DNA of 64,000 nt. Origin: Bacillus timonensis (GTDB lineage Bacteria > Bacillota > Bacilli > Bacillales > Bacillaceae_L). The stretch covers positions 868,001-932,000 of the forward strand of contig JAIVAN010000003.1 in assembly GCA_020171895.1 (NCBI GenBank), given 5' to 3'. Position 1 is the stretch's first letter. Each line of letters opens with the position of its first letter. The position numbers were made by a program, and so were the translations under genes. The notes under the pieces are model-generated. The model searched no databases. It saw only the letters and a program-made list of their open reading frames with translations, and was not told where the DNA came from. This document shows positions 1 through 8,983 of this stretch, piece by piece.

Positions 1-633
1 TTGTGACCCTATGTGACAATGTATGCCCAATAGCGATAATGATGAAGAATTTATAGCCATTTCAACCGCTTTGTCCGCTTGTCCATTCTGCAATCCAAAA
101 CCAAATTTTGAATCTTCTTGACCTGTCAAAATATAGTCATGTGTATGCGCTTCGATCCCCGGTGTAACTCTTAACAGAATTGGAGTACTCACTTTATATT
201 CAGTGCTAATTTCTTCTAACAGTGATAATTCATAAAAATTATCGACAACGATACAGCCTACATGATGTTTAATGGCCATTTCTAATTCTTCTGCACTTTT
301 ATTATTGCCATGAAAATGAATTCTACTTGGTGGATAACCAGCTTTTAATGCTGTATATAATTCACCACCAGATACCACATCAAGAGAAAGTCCTTCTTCT
401 TCCACAAGCTGTACCATTGCAATTGTTGAAAAAGCCTTACTCGCATAAGCAACCTGAGCCTGTATATTTAATTCTTTAAACGTTTCAATAAATTCTTTTG
501 CTCTTTGACGAATTAAAGATACATCATATACATATAGAGGCGTACCATAAGTTTGTGCTAATTCAACAGCATCCACTTCACCAATTTCCAAATGTCCATT
601 TTTGTTTACTTTGCTCGTTCCATGTAAATACAA
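1..633 (-). CDS. lysA: Diaminopimelate decarboxylase LysA (3' part lies outside the window)
   Basis: PLP-dependent enzyme that decarboxylates meso-diaminopimelate to L-lysine, the last step of lysine synthesis. The 211 codons present give the N-terminal half: YGTPLYVYD, then AQVAYASKAFST, where the Lys of YASKA is the expected PLP lysine, and further on HFHGNNKS. The best start is a TTG at 633-631 preceded by GAGGGG; the translation then opens MYLHGTSKVNKNGHLEIG, matching the B. subtilis protein, whereas no ATG fits. The gene continues beyond position 1. In B. subtilis lysA also follows the spoVA operon in the same orientation, and a strong terminator (706-744) separates the two here. Identification is secure; only the start codon is inferred. 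Confidence 0.93.
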   Translation of the reverse strand, partial: MYLHGTSKVNKNGHLEIGEVDAVELAQTYGTPLYVYDVSLIRQRAKEFIETFKELNIQAQVAYASKAFSTIAMVQLVEEEGLSLDVVSGGELYTALKAGYPPSRIHFHGNNKSAEELEMAIKHHVGCIVVDNFYELSLLEEISTEYKVSTPILLRVTPGIEAHTHDYILTGQEDSKFGFGLQNGQADKAVEMAINSSSLSLLGIHCHIGSQ

Positions 634-705
634 TTCTTCCCCTCACCCTTCATCTAGCAAGTCATTTATTATTTGGCTATCAGAGCCACTTCTTTGAAAA
701 GTATG

Positions 706-744
706 ATAAAAAGACAGTTAATAACATTTTGTCATTAACTGTCT
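706..744 (-). terminator. Rho-independent terminator of the spoVA operon
   Basis: An 11-bp perfect stem (AGACAGTTAAT pairing with ATTAACTGTCT) with an 11-nt loop, followed on the minus strand by a run of T. It sits between spoVAF and lysA, so it ends the spoVA transcript and insulates lysA. Confidence 0.85.
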
Positions 745-892
745 ATCTTGTAGAGCTATAAGAAAAAGGACCTTTAATGCTTTGCCATATTAAAACTAAC
801 TTACCACAAACTATGATTTTGGCGCAACTATTAATCATACTCAATTAAACTTCATTTCATTTCGTCATACAAACAAACTAGAAAAGATAAGT

Positions 893-2368
893 TTATGGCT
901 GCTTATGAGTATTCTGTGGATGAACAATACTTGGTCTTACGTTTGCACCTGGGACTGAGGTTCTAATAACAATTTGCCAAAATGCCTTCGGATTAAATGG
1001 CAGGAAAGGCCATAAGTATGGTGTATTTAAAGAGCGAATACTTGCTAAAAGCAAGAAATATACCGTCACGCCTATTACAAATCCAGGTAATTTAAAGATA
1101 GCTACCGCAATAAGCAACGATAGTCTCGACATTTTATTTGCTACACTTAACTCATAACTTGGGGTTGAGAATGAACCAATTGCTGCGACCGCAACATATA
1201 AAATTACTTCGGGAACAAATAACCCTACATCGATCGCAATTTGCCCAATTAACACTGCTGCAATTAATCCCATGGCAGTTGATAATGGTGTTGGAGTATG
1301 AATGGCTGCCATCCTCAAAAACTCAATCCCTAAATCTGCAATTAATAATTGTACAACAACTGGAATGTTCGATTGTTCATTAGGTCCAATAAAATCAATT
1401 TGCTTTGGAAGTAATGAAGGTTCCAAAACAAACAGTAGCCACAGGGGCAGTAAGTAAATGGAAGAAACAATTCCTAAAAAGCGTACCCACCTTAAAAAAG
1501 TACCAACTGCTGGAGCTTGTCGATATTCTTCTGCATGTTGAACGTGGTGGAACAATGTCGTAGGTGTAATGATTACACTAGGTGAAGTGTCAACCATTAT
1601 GATGACATGGCCTTCTAGTAAATGATTGGCTGCAACATCTGGACGCTCTGTGTACCTAACTAAAGGATAAGGGTTAAAACCTTGCTTAACTAAGAACTCC
1701 TCAACCGTCTTATCAGCCATAGTTAACCCATCAATTTTAATATCTTCAAGTTCTTTTTTAATAATTTTTACGAGCCCTGGGTCAGCAACATCTTTGATAT
1801 AGGATATACAAATATCTGTTTTTGACCTCTCACCGACTTTTAATATTTCATGCCTTAATCTCTCATCACGAATTCTTCTTCGAGTTAACGCGCAATTGAC
1901 AATGATGTTTTCTGTATAGCCATCACGTGCTCCCCTAACCACTTTTTCAGTATCAGGCTCTTGAGGAGATCTCCCTGGATAACTTCTAACATCAACCGTT
2001 AATCCAGAGTCTTCACCTTCTATCATGACAACAATGAGGCCTGATAATAACTGGTCCACTGCCTCGTCCATATTTTTTATCGTTGCTACTTGCTGATGAA
2101 CCAGTCTATTCTCAATTATTTGTTTCGCGTTATAGGTTTGTTTTTCATTATCATTAATACTTACTAGTTCTTTAAACAGTTCAATTATATACGCGGTATC
2201 ACACAAGCCATTTAAATAGTAAATGTGAACTTCTTTCTTTAAAATCTTAAATTTCCTTACACCTACATCGAAACTCTCACTACCTAAGCCAATGTGGTCC
2301 TTAAAGAAACGTTCATTTTTTTCCACTTCTGATGATATTAAGGTTTTATTCTGATTGTCTTTCTCCAA
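893..2368 (-). CDS. spoVAF: SpoVAF, GerA-family spore membrane protein
   Basis: Last gene of the spoVA operon. SpoVAF belongs to the GerA A-subunit family of spore germination proteins of the inner spore membrane and is associated with DPA release. A long soluble N-terminal domain (about residues 1-280, with the [13 protein letters not shown] and [10 protein letters not shown] stretches typical of GerAA-like proteins) is followed by about five hydrophobic segments. I place the start at the TTG at 2368-2366 because AAAGGAG lies 11 nt upstream and the product then resembles the B. subtilis length (about 490 residues); an upstream ATG at 2401 has no ribosome site and would overlap spoVAEA by 56 nt. 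With the TTG start the overlap is 23 nt, consistent with translational coupling. Confidence 0.9.
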   Translation of the reverse strand: MEKDNQNKTLISSEVEKNERFFKDHIGLGSESFDVGVRKFKILKKEVHIYYLNGLCDTAYIIELFKELVSINDNEKQTYNAKQIIENRLVHQQVATIKNMDEAVDQLLSGLIVVMIEGEDSGLTVDVRSYPGRSPQEPDTEKVVRGARDGYTENIIVNCALTRRRIRDERLRHEILKVGERSKTDICISYIKDVADPGLVKIIKKELEDIKIDGLTMADKTVEEFLVKQGFNPYPLVRYTERPDVAANHLLEGHVIIMVDTSPSVIITPTTLFHHVQHAEEYRQAPAVGTFLRWVRFLGIVSSIYLLPLWLLFVLEPSLLPKQIDFIGPNEQSNIPVVVQLLIADLGIEFLRMAAIHTPTPLSTAMGLIAAVLIGQIAIDVGLFVPEVILYVAVAAIGSFSTPSYELSVANKMSRLSLLIAVAIFKLPGFVIGVTVYFLLLASIRSLNTPYLWPFLPFNPKAFWQIVIRTSVPGANVRPSIVHPQNTHKQP

Positions 2369-2936
2369 TGTTATAACCGCTCCTTTCCAATATGATGTCA
2401 ACAGCCATTTTAGTAATTGGAGCTCCGTTTCTTATATGATCTTTTCTAGCCATCTTTCCGATATCTCCTATGCCTACAATAATTGGTATATCTAGTTCAT
2501 CTAAACAATAAACAGTATCCCCATTAATTCTGCCAATATCATGTTCTGGAATACCACTTTTATCCACTCCATAAGGGGTCAATTTCCCATAGCGGTCGAT
2601 ACTAACATCAACCCTAGTCCATTCTGTTTGATGCGTCCTAGAAGCAACTGCTATTACACCTAGAACCTCTATAGAAGGATGTGTTGCAACGTACTTTAAA
2701 GCTCGTTCACCAGCACCTTCTCCCAAAAAGCCACTATCATCAAACATAACAAACACTGGGTCATAAGGTGTTTGAAGAATTAAATCAACCATTTCTTCCC
2801 CAGTTAAAACTGTTGGGTTTCCATAAGATTTGGAGATACACCTTCCATTAAATTTCTTCGCCACATATTCAATCGTTTTTAGCGCGTATTCATCACCATC
2901 GGTAACTAGAATGACCTTTCTCCTAAGAGAATTCAT
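2346..2936 (-). CDS. spoVAEA: SpoVAEA, stage V sporulation protein AE (soluble subunit)
   Basis: Subunit of the SpoVA complex that moves dipicolinic acid into the forespore and out on germination. The 196-residue product has no membrane segments or signal peptide. Features shared with SpoVAEa are an N-terminal [11 protein letters not shown] strand, the [15 protein letters not shown] stretch and a C-terminal region containing GIGDIGKM. It lies 5 nt downstream of the membrane subunit spoVAEB and overlaps spoVAF, as in other Bacillaceae spoVA operons. Expected expression is in the forespore from the sigma-G-type promoter at 5881-5911. Assignment rests on sequence and position and is firm; the biochemical role of this subunit is not visible from sequence. 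Confidence 0.92.
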   Translation of the reverse strand: MNSLRRKVILVTDGDEYALKTIEYVAKKFNGRCISKSYGNPTVLTGEEMVDLILQTPYDPVFVMFDDSGFLGEGAGERALKYVATHPSIEVLGVIAVASRTHQTEWTRVDVSIDRYGKLTPYGVDKSGIPEHDIGRINGDTVYCLDELDIPIIVGIGDIGKMARKDHIRNGAPITKMAVDIILERSGYNIGERQSE

Positions 2937-2941
2937 ATTTT

Positions 2942-3301
2942 TTATCCTTTCGGCTTAAAAATTAAAGCGACAATAAATGCAAACAGAATTGCTGATGAGA
3001 TACCAGCAGAAGTAAGTTCGAAAATTCCCATACCAATTCCAATTAGCCCATGTTCTTCAGACTGTTCCATCGCTCCGTGCATGAGTGAATGACCAAAGCT
3101 CGTGATTGGTACTGTGGCTCCCGCACCAGCAAATTCAATAAAATCATCATATAAATCAAAACCATCGAGTATAGCTCCAATACAAACAAATAAACTCATT
3201 ACATGTGCAGGTGTAAGCTTTGCTACATCAAATAAGAGTTGACCGACCACACAAATGCCTCCACCTACAAGAAACGCAAGAAAGTAATCCAACGGCTGCA
3301 C
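2942..3301 (-). CDS. spoVAEB: SpoVAEB, stage V sporulation protein AE (membrane subunit)
   Basis: Small integral membrane protein (119 residues) of the SpoVA DPA channel. It is paralogous to SpoVAC: both carry a GFDLYDD or GFGVYDK stretch and the motif [16 protein letters not shown] (here) or FAGAGSAVPVTGFANS (SpoVAC), followed by glycine-rich hydrophobic helices. Three to four membrane segments are apparent. The gene follows spoVAD after only 6 nt and precedes spoVAEA by 5 nt. The family is universal in spore-forming Bacilli. The ATG start at 3301 is preceded by GGAGGTGC overlapping the end of spoVAD spacing. Confidence 0.93.
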   Translation of the reverse strand: MQPLDYFLAFLVGGGICVVGQLLFDVAKLTPAHVMSLFVCIGAILDGFDLYDDFIEFAGAGATVPITSFGHSLMHGAMEQSEEHGLIGIGMGIFELTSAGISSAILFAFIVALIFKPKG

Positions 3302-3307
3302 CTCCTT

Positions 3308-4312
3308 CTATGCCCGTTCCAGCACTACGCCATGAGCTATGGTTGGAATTGATTCCTTTTGTTGTATCATCATTGGACTTAGCAGAGCTCCTGTAGCTAT
3401 AACAAACACTTTATTTAAATTGCCACTAATTAATTCTTTAACGATATGTCCATAAGTGACAACAGCAGAGCATGCACATCCACTTCCTCCAGCAAAAACC
3501 TCTTGGTCGGCTCTATAGATCATTAATCCACAATCATTATGTCTTGTACCTAAATCATATCCCTCTTCTTTTAAGAGCTCTTTTAAAATGGGACTACCAA
3601 CACTTGATAAGTCTCCTGTAACGATTAAATCGTACTCATCTGGTTGAATGTTTAGATCCTTAAAATGTTGGGAAATTGTATCTGCCGCTGCCGGTGCCAT
3701 TGCTGAACCCATATCAAATGGATTTTTCACCCCTAAGTCGTTGACTTTCCCAATAGTTGCTGACGTAATTTTTATTGGACCTTTCTGCTTACTGACTAAA
3801 GCAGCACCTGCTCCCGTCACAGTAAAGGTAGCTGTGTCTGGTTTTTGTCCACCATATTCTGTCGGATATCTGAATTGTCTTTCTGCGGTAGCATTATGAC
3901 TACTAGTAGCTGCTATAATCCTATTTGCAAAACCACCATCTATTAAAGCCGTGCCAACAGCAAGTGTTTCCATTGATGTTGAACATGCACCAAACATACA
4001 CAGGAAAGGGATTTGATTAAGTCTTGCTACATAGTTTGATGTGACATTTTGATTTAAGAGATCACCCGCTAAAAAGAAATCTATATCTTTAAAAGTATAG
4101 TTCACTTTTTCTAGACAAACTTGGATAGATTGTTCCATTAGTCTTCTTTCTGCTAATTCCCAGTTATCTTCGCCACAATGTAAATCAGTGTGAGATATGT
4201 CAAATTCATTTCCAATGGGCCCAGACGCTTCTTTAGGTCCAACAGCTGTACCGAAGGAATTTAGATAGATATCATGTTGAAATTTCCACGTTTGCTTTCC
4301 TACTAACTTCAT
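3308..4312 (-). CDS. spoVAD: SpoVAD, DPA-binding stage V sporulation protein
   Basis: Thiolase/ketosynthase-fold protein of the SpoVA complex that binds dipicolinic acid. It is 334 residues, close to the B. subtilis protein (338). Recognisable blocks include GKQTWKFQ at the N terminus, FGACSTSMET (position of the thiolase cysteine loop), and GGSGCACSAVVTYG near the C terminus. It carries no signal peptide, in keeping with a peripheral membrane subunit. It sits between spoVAC and spoVAEB with short gaps (19 and 6 nt). The DPA-binding role is family knowledge; the fold and order are seen in sequence. Confidence 0.95.
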   Translation of the reverse strand: MKLVGKQTWKFQHDIYLNSFGTAVGPKEASGPIGNEFDISHTDLHCGEDNWELAERRLMEQSIQVCLEKVNYTFKDIDFFLAGDLLNQNVTSNYVARLNQIPFLCMFGACSTSMETLAVGTALIDGGFANRIIAATSSHNATAERQFRYPTEYGGQKPDTATFTVTGAGAALVSKQKGPIKITSATIGKVNDLGVKNPFDMGSAMAPAAADTISQHFKDLNIQPDEYDLIVTGDLSSVGSPILKELLKEEGYDLGTRHNDCGLMIYRADQEVFAGGSGCACSAVVTYGHIVKELISGNLNKVFVIATGALLSPMMIQQKESIPTIAHGVVLERA

Positions 4313-4331
4313 CTAAATTTTCCCCCCATTA

Positions 4332-4787
4332 TCATAATGTGAGATGAAAAAGAAATCGGATTAAACCAACAACATAAGCAGCAACTACACCAAAGACAAT
4401 TACGCTACCTGCAAGCTTAAACATGTTTGTTGCTATCCCTAACACAATTCCCTCACTTTTATGTTCAAGTGCTGCACTAGTCATTGAATTGGCAAACCCT
4501 GTTACAGGAACAGCCGATCCGGCTCCAGCAAATTGACCAATTTTGTCATAGACACCAAATCCAGTTAACAAAGAAGAGATTAGAATAAGAGTCGCTACTG
4601 TAGGGTTTCCTGCACTGGTCTCTGAGAAATTAAAAAATGCAATGTAGAAATTCTGAATCCCTTCACCAATTAAGCATATAAAGCCACCAACGACGAAAGC
4701 TTTAAAACAGTTCATAAAATAACGGGGTTTCGGTTGATACTGTTTTATTCTATTCCCATAATCTTCCTTCATTTTCTTCGATGCCAA
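4332..4787 (-). CDS. spoVAC: SpoVAC, membrane channel subunit of the SpoVA complex
   Basis: Integral membrane protein; in B. subtilis SpoVAC forms a mechanosensitive-type channel linked to DPA release. I choose the TTG at 4787-4785, with GGAGGG 7 nt upstream, giving 151 residues (B. subtilis 150) beginning MASKKMKEDYGNRIKQ; the in-frame ATG at 4835 lacks a ribosome site and would overlap spoVAB. The YQPKPRYF stretch, four hydrophobic segments and the FAGAGSAVPVTGFANSMT motif identify it. A 23-nt gap follows spoVAB. Paralogous with SpoVAEB in the same operon. Confidence 0.94.
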   Translation of the reverse strand: MASKKMKEDYGNRIKQYQPKPRYFMNCFKAFVVGGFICLIGEGIQNFYIAFFNFSETSAGNPTVATLILISSLLTGFGVYDKIGQFAGAGSAVPVTGFANSMTSAALEHKSEGIVLGIATNMFKLAGSVIVFGVVAAYVVGLIRFLFHLTL

Positions 4788-4810
4788 TAGATGTCCCTCC
4801 GTGTGATGTG

Positions 4811-5233
4811 TTATAGGTCTACAAAAAATATCCAATGAAATAATGATCCTGTAATTTTCCCAAAAACAATAGCCATTAACAATATGACGATCTTTTCAGC
4901 TATTCCTATCCTTTTTGCCATAATTGGGAGAACGTTCAATACTTCTGTTAAGGCTGCAGCCAACATTCCAACGAATGTTCCACTTGCAAGCCCGATCGGA
5001 ATTAACAATAAAGCTGATAAATTAAAAGAAACATCTTGAAGACTAAACCACCCTCCTGAAACTGCACCTAACACTACTCCCCATTCATAAAAGTGGATAT
5101 ACTTGGAGGTTTTAGTAAGTTGAGTGAGTCTTGGAATTACACCTAATACAGTTAAAAATGCAACAAAACCTGCACCCACGGCTAGTCCACCAGATAATCC
5201 AATAAAAATGATTGTAATAAATTTAATTGTCAT
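4811..5233 (-). CDS. spoVAB: SpoVAB, stage V sporulation membrane protein
   Basis: Integral membrane subunit of the SpoVA complex, 140 residues with about four hydrophobic helices covering nearly the full length (for example GLSGGLAVGAGFVAF at the N terminus and KIVILLMAIVFGKI near the C terminus). Its start overlaps the end of spoVAA by 11 nt, which suggests translational coupling. It is transcribed from the promoter ahead of spoVAA. Assignment rests on operon position and family resemblance. Confidence 0.92.
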   Translation of the reverse strand: MTIKFITIIFIGLSGGLAVGAGFVAFLTVLGVIPRLTQLTKTSKYIHFYEWGVVLGAVSGGWFSLQDVSFNLSALLLIPIGLASGTFVGMLAAALTEVLNVLPIMAKRIGIAEKIVILLMAIVFGKITGSLFHWIFFVDL

Positions 5234-5843
5234 CTATTTTTTTCATACTTTCCTTGTTCTCATTCATAATCATGTATAAATCTAAATCCTGTTGATAGTT
5301 AAACATCTCAACCTCAAGTGGACTTGGTTCTTCATTTAATCTTTTTCTAAACAAATGGTTAAAGAATAGAACCATTCCTAATCCTAAACCAATCGAATAT
5401 GGAATTTGCAAAAGTAATGGTTTCTTTATTTCCTCACCAGTGATAATCGTATATATTCTTTGATGAACTTGCTGCATACTCACATCTTCATGAAAATTCA
5501 TTATCGCAAGTGCTGCTCCAATAAATAATAAAAACCAAATAATGACTAAATACATTGGTGTAAAAGTTCTTTTCTTAAAAACAATTTCTACTAGGGTTTG
5601 TGTTGGCCCAATCGTCTGTATTTCAAAATCATTTCCTAAACTTTGAATTTCCTTAATCACCCTCATGATGTCTATTACGACAATATTTTTATCACTCAAG
5701 TTAATTCTATGAACAACAATATCCATCACAGCTTCTCTTACTTCATTAGTAGCAACCACTTGAGCAATATCCCCAATCTTAACGACCTGATTAGGGCGAA
5801 CCTGTATGCGATGGCGTAACCTTAAATAGATCGTATTTTCCAT
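5223..5843 (-). CDS. spoVAA: SpoVAA, first gene of the spoVA operon
   Basis: Component of the forespore DPA transport complex. It has a soluble N-terminal part (about 1-100) and two membrane segments near residues 100-120 and 145-165, with the strongly conserved block AIMNFHEDVSM between them and RLNEEPSPLEVEMFNYQ near the C terminus, both as in B. subtilis. The ATG at 5843-5841 is taken as start because AAGGTG lies 8 nt upstream and the product is then 206 residues, the B. subtilis length; a GTG three codons earlier is poorer. It is preceded by a sigma-G-type promoter. Confidence 0.94.
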   Translation of the reverse strand: MENTIYLRLRHRIQVRPNQVVKIGDIAQVVATNEVREAVMDIVVHRINLSDKNIVVIDIMRVIKEIQSLGNDFEIQTIGPTQTLVEIVFKKRTFTPMYLVIIWFLLFIGAALAIMNFHEDVSMQQVHQRIYTIITGEEIKKPLLLQIPYSIGLGLGMVLFFNHLFRKRLNEEPSPLEVEMFNYQQDLDLYMIMNENKESMKKIDDN

Positions 5844-5880
5844 CACTATCACACCTTACACAATGTTTTCCTTGTATATG

Positions 5881-5911
5881 TAGTATGGATATTGTTAGTA
5901 GCTCTAATTCA
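5881..5911 (-). promoter_or_regulatory. Sigma-G-type promoter of the spoVA operon
   Basis: On the minus strand TGAATT (5911-5906) and CATACTA (5887-5881) are separated by 18 nt, matching the forespore sigma-G pattern TGnATA-N17/18-CATACTA. It lies about 40 nt upstream of the chosen spoVAA start. In B. subtilis spoVA is sigma-G dependent. Confidence 0.78.
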
Positions 5912-5973
5912 ACTGAACATCAGACTCCATTAATTACCACCCCTTGAAGAACGATTGATAAACTTCGAAAGCA

Positions 5974-6016
5974 AAAAAAAAAGACCGAATGAGAGTTATT
6001 CTCCCATTTGGTCTTT
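5974..6016 (-). terminator. Terminator overlapping the end of sigF
   Basis: A stem of about 14 bp (AGACCAAATGGGAG with CTCTCATTCGGTCT, two mismatches) includes the last codons and stop of sigF and runs into ten T residues on the minus strand. It separates the spoIIA operon from spoVA. Confidence 0.85.
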
Positions 6017-6754
6017 CATTTGCATTAATATTTTCTTTTCCAACCTAGAAACCTGTACTTGAGATATTCCTAATCTTGAGGCAACTTCTGATTGGGTTTG
6101 ATCTTTATAGTATCTCAAGTAAACAATTAAACGTTCTCTATCATCTAGTTCTCTAATCGCTTCTTTAAGAGCAATTTTATCGAACCATTTCGTTTCAGCT
6201 TGGTCTGCAATTTGATCTAATAATGTAATTGGATCTCCATCGTTTTCGTATACTGTTTCGTGAATAGAGGATGGGCTTCTACTTGCTTCTTGCGCTAGGA
6301 CAACATCCTCTGCAGTAATCTCTAAAAATTCCGCAATTTCAAGGATAGTTGGTACTCTTCCAAATCTTTTTGAAAGTTCATCCTTCGCCTTTCGAATTTT
6401 GTTACCCATTTCTTTTAATGAGCGACTTACTTTTACGGTTCCATCATCACGAATAAATCTTTGGATTTCCCCAATAATCATCGGAACTGCATACGTTGAA
6501 AATTTCACATCATATGATAAATCAAATTTGTCAACAGACTTTAACAAACCTATACAGCCAATTTGGAATAAGTCGTCTGGTTCATATCCTCTATTTAAAA
6601 ACCTTTGAACGACTGACCAAACAAGCCTCATATTTTTTTGTACAATCAAATCTCGAGCACTTTGCTCTCCACTTTGACTTCGTTTTATTAATTCTTTTAC
6701 ATCTTCATCTTTTAAATACGTTTCTTTTTTATCGTTCTTGACCTCCACATCCAT
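5996..6754 (-). CDS. sigF: RNA polymerase sigma-F factor, SigF
   Basis: First forespore-specific sigma factor; directs early forespore transcription after septation and is held inactive by SpoIIAB. Region 2 is clear (EPDDLFQIGCIGLLKSVDKFD, then STYAVPMIIGEIQRFIRDDG) and region 4 ends with the helix-turn-helix SEVASRLGISQVQVSRLE. I choose the ATG at 6754 (GGAG 8 nt upstream), giving MDVEVKND like B. subtilis; a TTG at 6760 is too close to the ribosome site. About 252 residues. Third gene of spoIIAA-spoIIAB-sigF, with a 12-nt gap after spoIIAB. Confidence 0.97.
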   Translation of the reverse strand: MDVEVKNDKKETYLKDEDVKELIKRSQSGEQSARDLIVQKNMRLVWSVVQRFLNRGYEPDDLFQIGCIGLLKSVDKFDLSYDVKFSTYAVPMIIGEIQRFIRDDGTVKVSRSLKEMGNKIRKAKDELSKRFGRVPTILEIAEFLEITAEDVVLAQEASRSPSSIHETVYENDGDPITLLDQIADQAETKWFDKIALKEAIRELDDRERLIVYLRYYKDQTQSEVASRLGISQVQVSRLEKKILMQMKDQMGE

Positions 6755-6766
6755 ATGCAAGTCTCC

Positions 6767-7204
6767 TTAATTGCATAGAGCTTTGCTCTTTAATATATAC
6801 TTCTTTAATCGCACTGTCGTACCACTTGCGGAAGTATTTATCTCAACCTCATCCATGAAGTTTTCCATAATAGTAAACCCCATTCCAGAACGTTCAAGCT
6901 CTGGTTTAGTTGTAAAGAGCGGCTGTCTAGCCTCTTCGAGATTATTTATACCAATGCCTTCGTCTTTAATTGTAAGATCAATAACGCCGTTTTCTATTGA
7001 ACATGAAATATATACAATGCCGTTAGGATCATTGTCATATCCGTGAATAATCGCGTTTGTTACAGCCTCAGATACAACAGTCTTAATTTCGGTCAATTCA
7101 TCCAATGTTGGATCAAGTTGCGAAATAAAAGAAGCGACTGTTACACGAGCAAATGATTCGTTTTGGCTCAAAGCAGAAAATTGAAGGTGCATTTCATTTT
7201 TCAT
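6767..7204 (-). CDS. spoIIAB: Anti-sigma-F factor and serine kinase SpoIIAB
   Basis: GHKL-fold kinase that binds and inhibits sigma-F and phosphorylates SpoIIAA. The ATP-binding motifs are visible: the N box [12 protein letters not shown], the G1 box DEGIGI, and the ATP-lid region [15 protein letters not shown]. Length 145 residues, as usual. Its ATG directly follows the spoIIAA stop codon, so the two are translationally coupled and made in similar amounts, which matters for the partner-switching mechanism. Confidence 0.97.
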   Translation of the reverse strand: MKNEMHLQFSALSQNESFARVTVASFISQLDPTLDELTEIKTVVSEAVTNAIIHGYDNDPNGIVYISCSIENGVIDLTIKDEGIGINNLEEARQPLFTTKPELERSGMGFTIMENFMDEVEINTSASGTTVRLKKYILKSKALCN

Positions 7205-7555
7205 CTATGCCACCCCCAACGTCTGCAGTGCATAATCTTCGTCTGATTCAAGTCGAATAATTTTAAATAACCCTGACATATCAAACAATCTTTTAACGGC
7301 AGGTGAAATAGAACATACAACCATTTCTCCACCGTTATTTTTTATTTGTTTATATCGTCCTAAAATGACACCTAGACCAGAGCTATCCATGAATGATAAT
7401 TTTTCTAAATTTAATACAATATGATTGATCTTTTTATTTTCTATCGTTTCTGTAACCTGGTTTCGCAAATCTTCAGCAGTATGATGATCAAGTTCTCCTG
7501 AGAGACGGATACATAATACGTTATGCTTTACTTCTAGTTCAATTGCTAGACTCAC
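7205..7555 (-). CDS. spoIIAA: Anti-anti-sigma factor SpoIIAA
   Basis: STAS-domain protein that, when dephosphorylated by SpoIIE, binds SpoIIAB and frees sigma-F. The phosphorylated serine is Ser58 in the conserved [14 protein letters not shown] stretch, at the same position as in B. subtilis. Start is GTG at 7555 with AGGAGG 9 nt upstream. The gene is 116 residues long. It is preceded by a sigma-H-type promoter and probably also receives readthrough from dacF, as known in B. subtilis. Confidence 0.97.
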   Translation of the reverse strand: MSLAIELEVKHNVLCIRLSGELDHHTAEDLRNQVTETIENKKINHIVLNLEKLSFMDSSGLGVILGRYKQIKNNGGEMVVCSISPAVKRLFDMSGLFKIIRLESDEDYALQTLGVA

Positions 7556-7590
7556 TGTACTTAGCCTCCTTGTAATTCGTATAGTGAGTC

Positions 7591-7618
7591 ATTCTCTATT
7601 TACTATGGAGATTCCTTC
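7591..7618 (-). promoter_or_regulatory. Sigma-H-type promoter of the spoIIA operon
   Basis: Minus-strand GAAGGAATC (7618-7610), 13-nt spacer, GAGAAT (7596-7591) fits the sigma-H consensus RWAGGAWWT-N12/14-nnGAAT, and lies in the position of the known B. subtilis spoIIA promoter, about 35 nt upstream of spoIIAA. Confidence 0.75.
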
Positions 7619-7660
7619 TCGATGACAAAACTAGTGGTTATTCGCCAAAAATATTATGCA

Positions 7661-8836
7661 TTAAGGTGTTTTGGTAAAACTTCCAATCGTTCTTTTAAAT
7701 AATTTCCACCAACTTGCCTCATTAATATCCTCTGCTGAAACTAGCGGGCTTTTGCTAATGACTTTATCATCCTTTTTCAGAATTAATACACCAAGTTTAT
7801 CTCCCTTTTTAACAGGAGCTTGGATATCTTCTTTCAGAACAACTTCTTTCACAATATTGTCAGTAGATTCACCTTTTTTGGTTAGCACAGATATTGGTTC
7901 AGAAGTCGTTACATTTACTTTTTTCTTGCTACCTTTACTAACTTCCGCAGCTGAAACTACTTGATTTCTTTCATACATTGGATGTGTATTATATTGACTA
8001 AAACCATAATCAAGCATTTTAGTAATCTGAGCATTTCGATCCTTTGGAGTAGGTGCACCAAATACGACACTTATTAATCTCATCTTGTTCTTTTCTGCTG
8101 TAGCAGTTAGGCAATATTTTGCTTCGCTTGTATAACCGGTCTTCACACCATCGACACCTGGATAAAATTTAACAAGGCGGTTTGTATTTACAAGCCAAAA
8201 TTTCTTCTCAGTATTTTCTCGAAGATAATCTTCATATTTACCTGTATACTTTGTTACTTCTTCATATTTCAACAGTTCCTTAGCCATAAGCGCCATATCA
8301 TGCGCAGTACTATAATGATCTTTTGCAGGGAGTCCTGTTGGATTTTTAAATGACGTATTTTTCAAACCAAGCTGTTTCGCTTTATTGTTCATCATTTCAA
8401 CGAAACCTTCTTCTGAACCTGCTATTCTTTCTGCCATCGCTACAGATGCATCATTACCTGAAGCGATTGCAATTCCTCTCATCATCTCATCTACTGTCAT
8501 TTCTTCTCCAGCTTCAAGGAAGATTTGAGACCCACCCATAGAAGCTGCATATTCACTCGTACGTACTTTTTCATCCCATTTTATAGTACCTTTATCGATT
8601 GCTTCCATAATTAATAACATTGTCATAATCTTCGTCATACTTGCAGGTGGTAACTTTTCATGACTATTTTTTTCAAATAACACAGTCCCTGTATCTCGTT
8701 CAATTAATATTGCAGACCTCGCTTCTTCAGCCAGGTTTAAGCTCACTTCTTGATTCACATTTTCAGCAAAAGTTTGAGTTGTGCTTACAGAAAATAGAAT
8801 TGTTATTGCAACTAAATACGTTATTAGTCGTTTCAT
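7661..8836 (-). CDS. dacF: D-alanyl-D-alanine carboxypeptidase DacF
   Basis: Low-molecular-weight penicillin-binding protein (class A type, S11 family) that trims pentapeptides in spore cortex peptidoglycan. From the ATG at 8836 (GGAGG 8 nt upstream) it is 391 residues, with an N-terminal signal peptide ending near TQTFA. The active-site motifs are intact: S66-M-T-K69, S126-G-N and K232-T-G. A C-terminal beta-rich PBP5 domain is followed by an amphipathic tail used for membrane attachment. It lies immediately upstream of spoIIAA, as in B. subtilis, where sigma-F controls it. Confidence 0.95.
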   Translation of the reverse strand: MKRLITYLVAITILFSVSTTQTFAENVNQEVSLNLAEEARSAILIERDTGTVLFEKNSHEKLPPASMTKIMTMLLIMEAIDKGTIKWDEKVRTSEYAASMGGSQIFLEAGEEMTVDEMMRGIAIASGNDASVAMAERIAGSEEGFVEMMNNKAKQLGLKNTSFKNPTGLPAKDHYSTAHDMALMAKELLKYEEVTKYTGKYEDYLRENTEKKFWLVNTNRLVKFYPGVDGVKTGYTSEAKYCLTATAEKNKMRLISVVFGAPTPKDRNAQITKMLDYGFSQYNTHPMYERNQVVSAAEVSKGSKKKVNVTTSEPISVLTKKGESTDNIVKEVVLKEDIQAPVKKGDKLGVLILKKDDKVISKSPLVSAEDINEASWWKLFKRTIGSFTKTP

Positions 8837-8864
8837 CTCCAAACCCTCCATTCTTTATACATCC

Positions 8865-8893
8865 CATTTTTTCCAACAAATATAAAAATATAC
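8865..8893 (-). promoter_or_regulatory. Possible sigma-F promoter of dacF
   Basis: Minus-strand GTATA (8893-8889) and GGAAAAAATG (8874-8865), the latter matching the sigma-F -10 pattern GGnrAnAHTR fully. The 14-nt spacer is one short of the usual 15-16, so the call is tentative. Confidence 0.45.
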
Positions 8894-8931
8894 AAATTCA
8901 TGATCGATTTAAGAAAAGATTTATAAAAAAT

Positions 8932-8962
8932 AAAAAAACTGAGGTTATCTCCTCAGTTTTTT
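8932..8962 (-). terminator. Terminator after the deoB-punA operon
   Basis: AAAAACTGAGG and CCTCAGTTTTTT form a perfect hairpin with a 6-nt loop, T-rich on both strands. It follows the second phosphorylase gene and separates it from dacF. Confidence 0.87.
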
Positions 8963-8983
8963 CTCTTTCAGATCATATTCTTG

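Noticed and set aside
2369-2401. Longer spoVAF start at the ATG at 2401
   Set aside because: No ribosome site, 56-nt overlap with spoVAEA, and poor agreement with the known N terminus; the TTG at 2368 is better.
4788-4835. Longer spoVAC start at ATG 4835
   Set aside because: It would overlap spoVAB and add non-conserved residues; GGAGGG sits at the right distance for the TTG at 4787.
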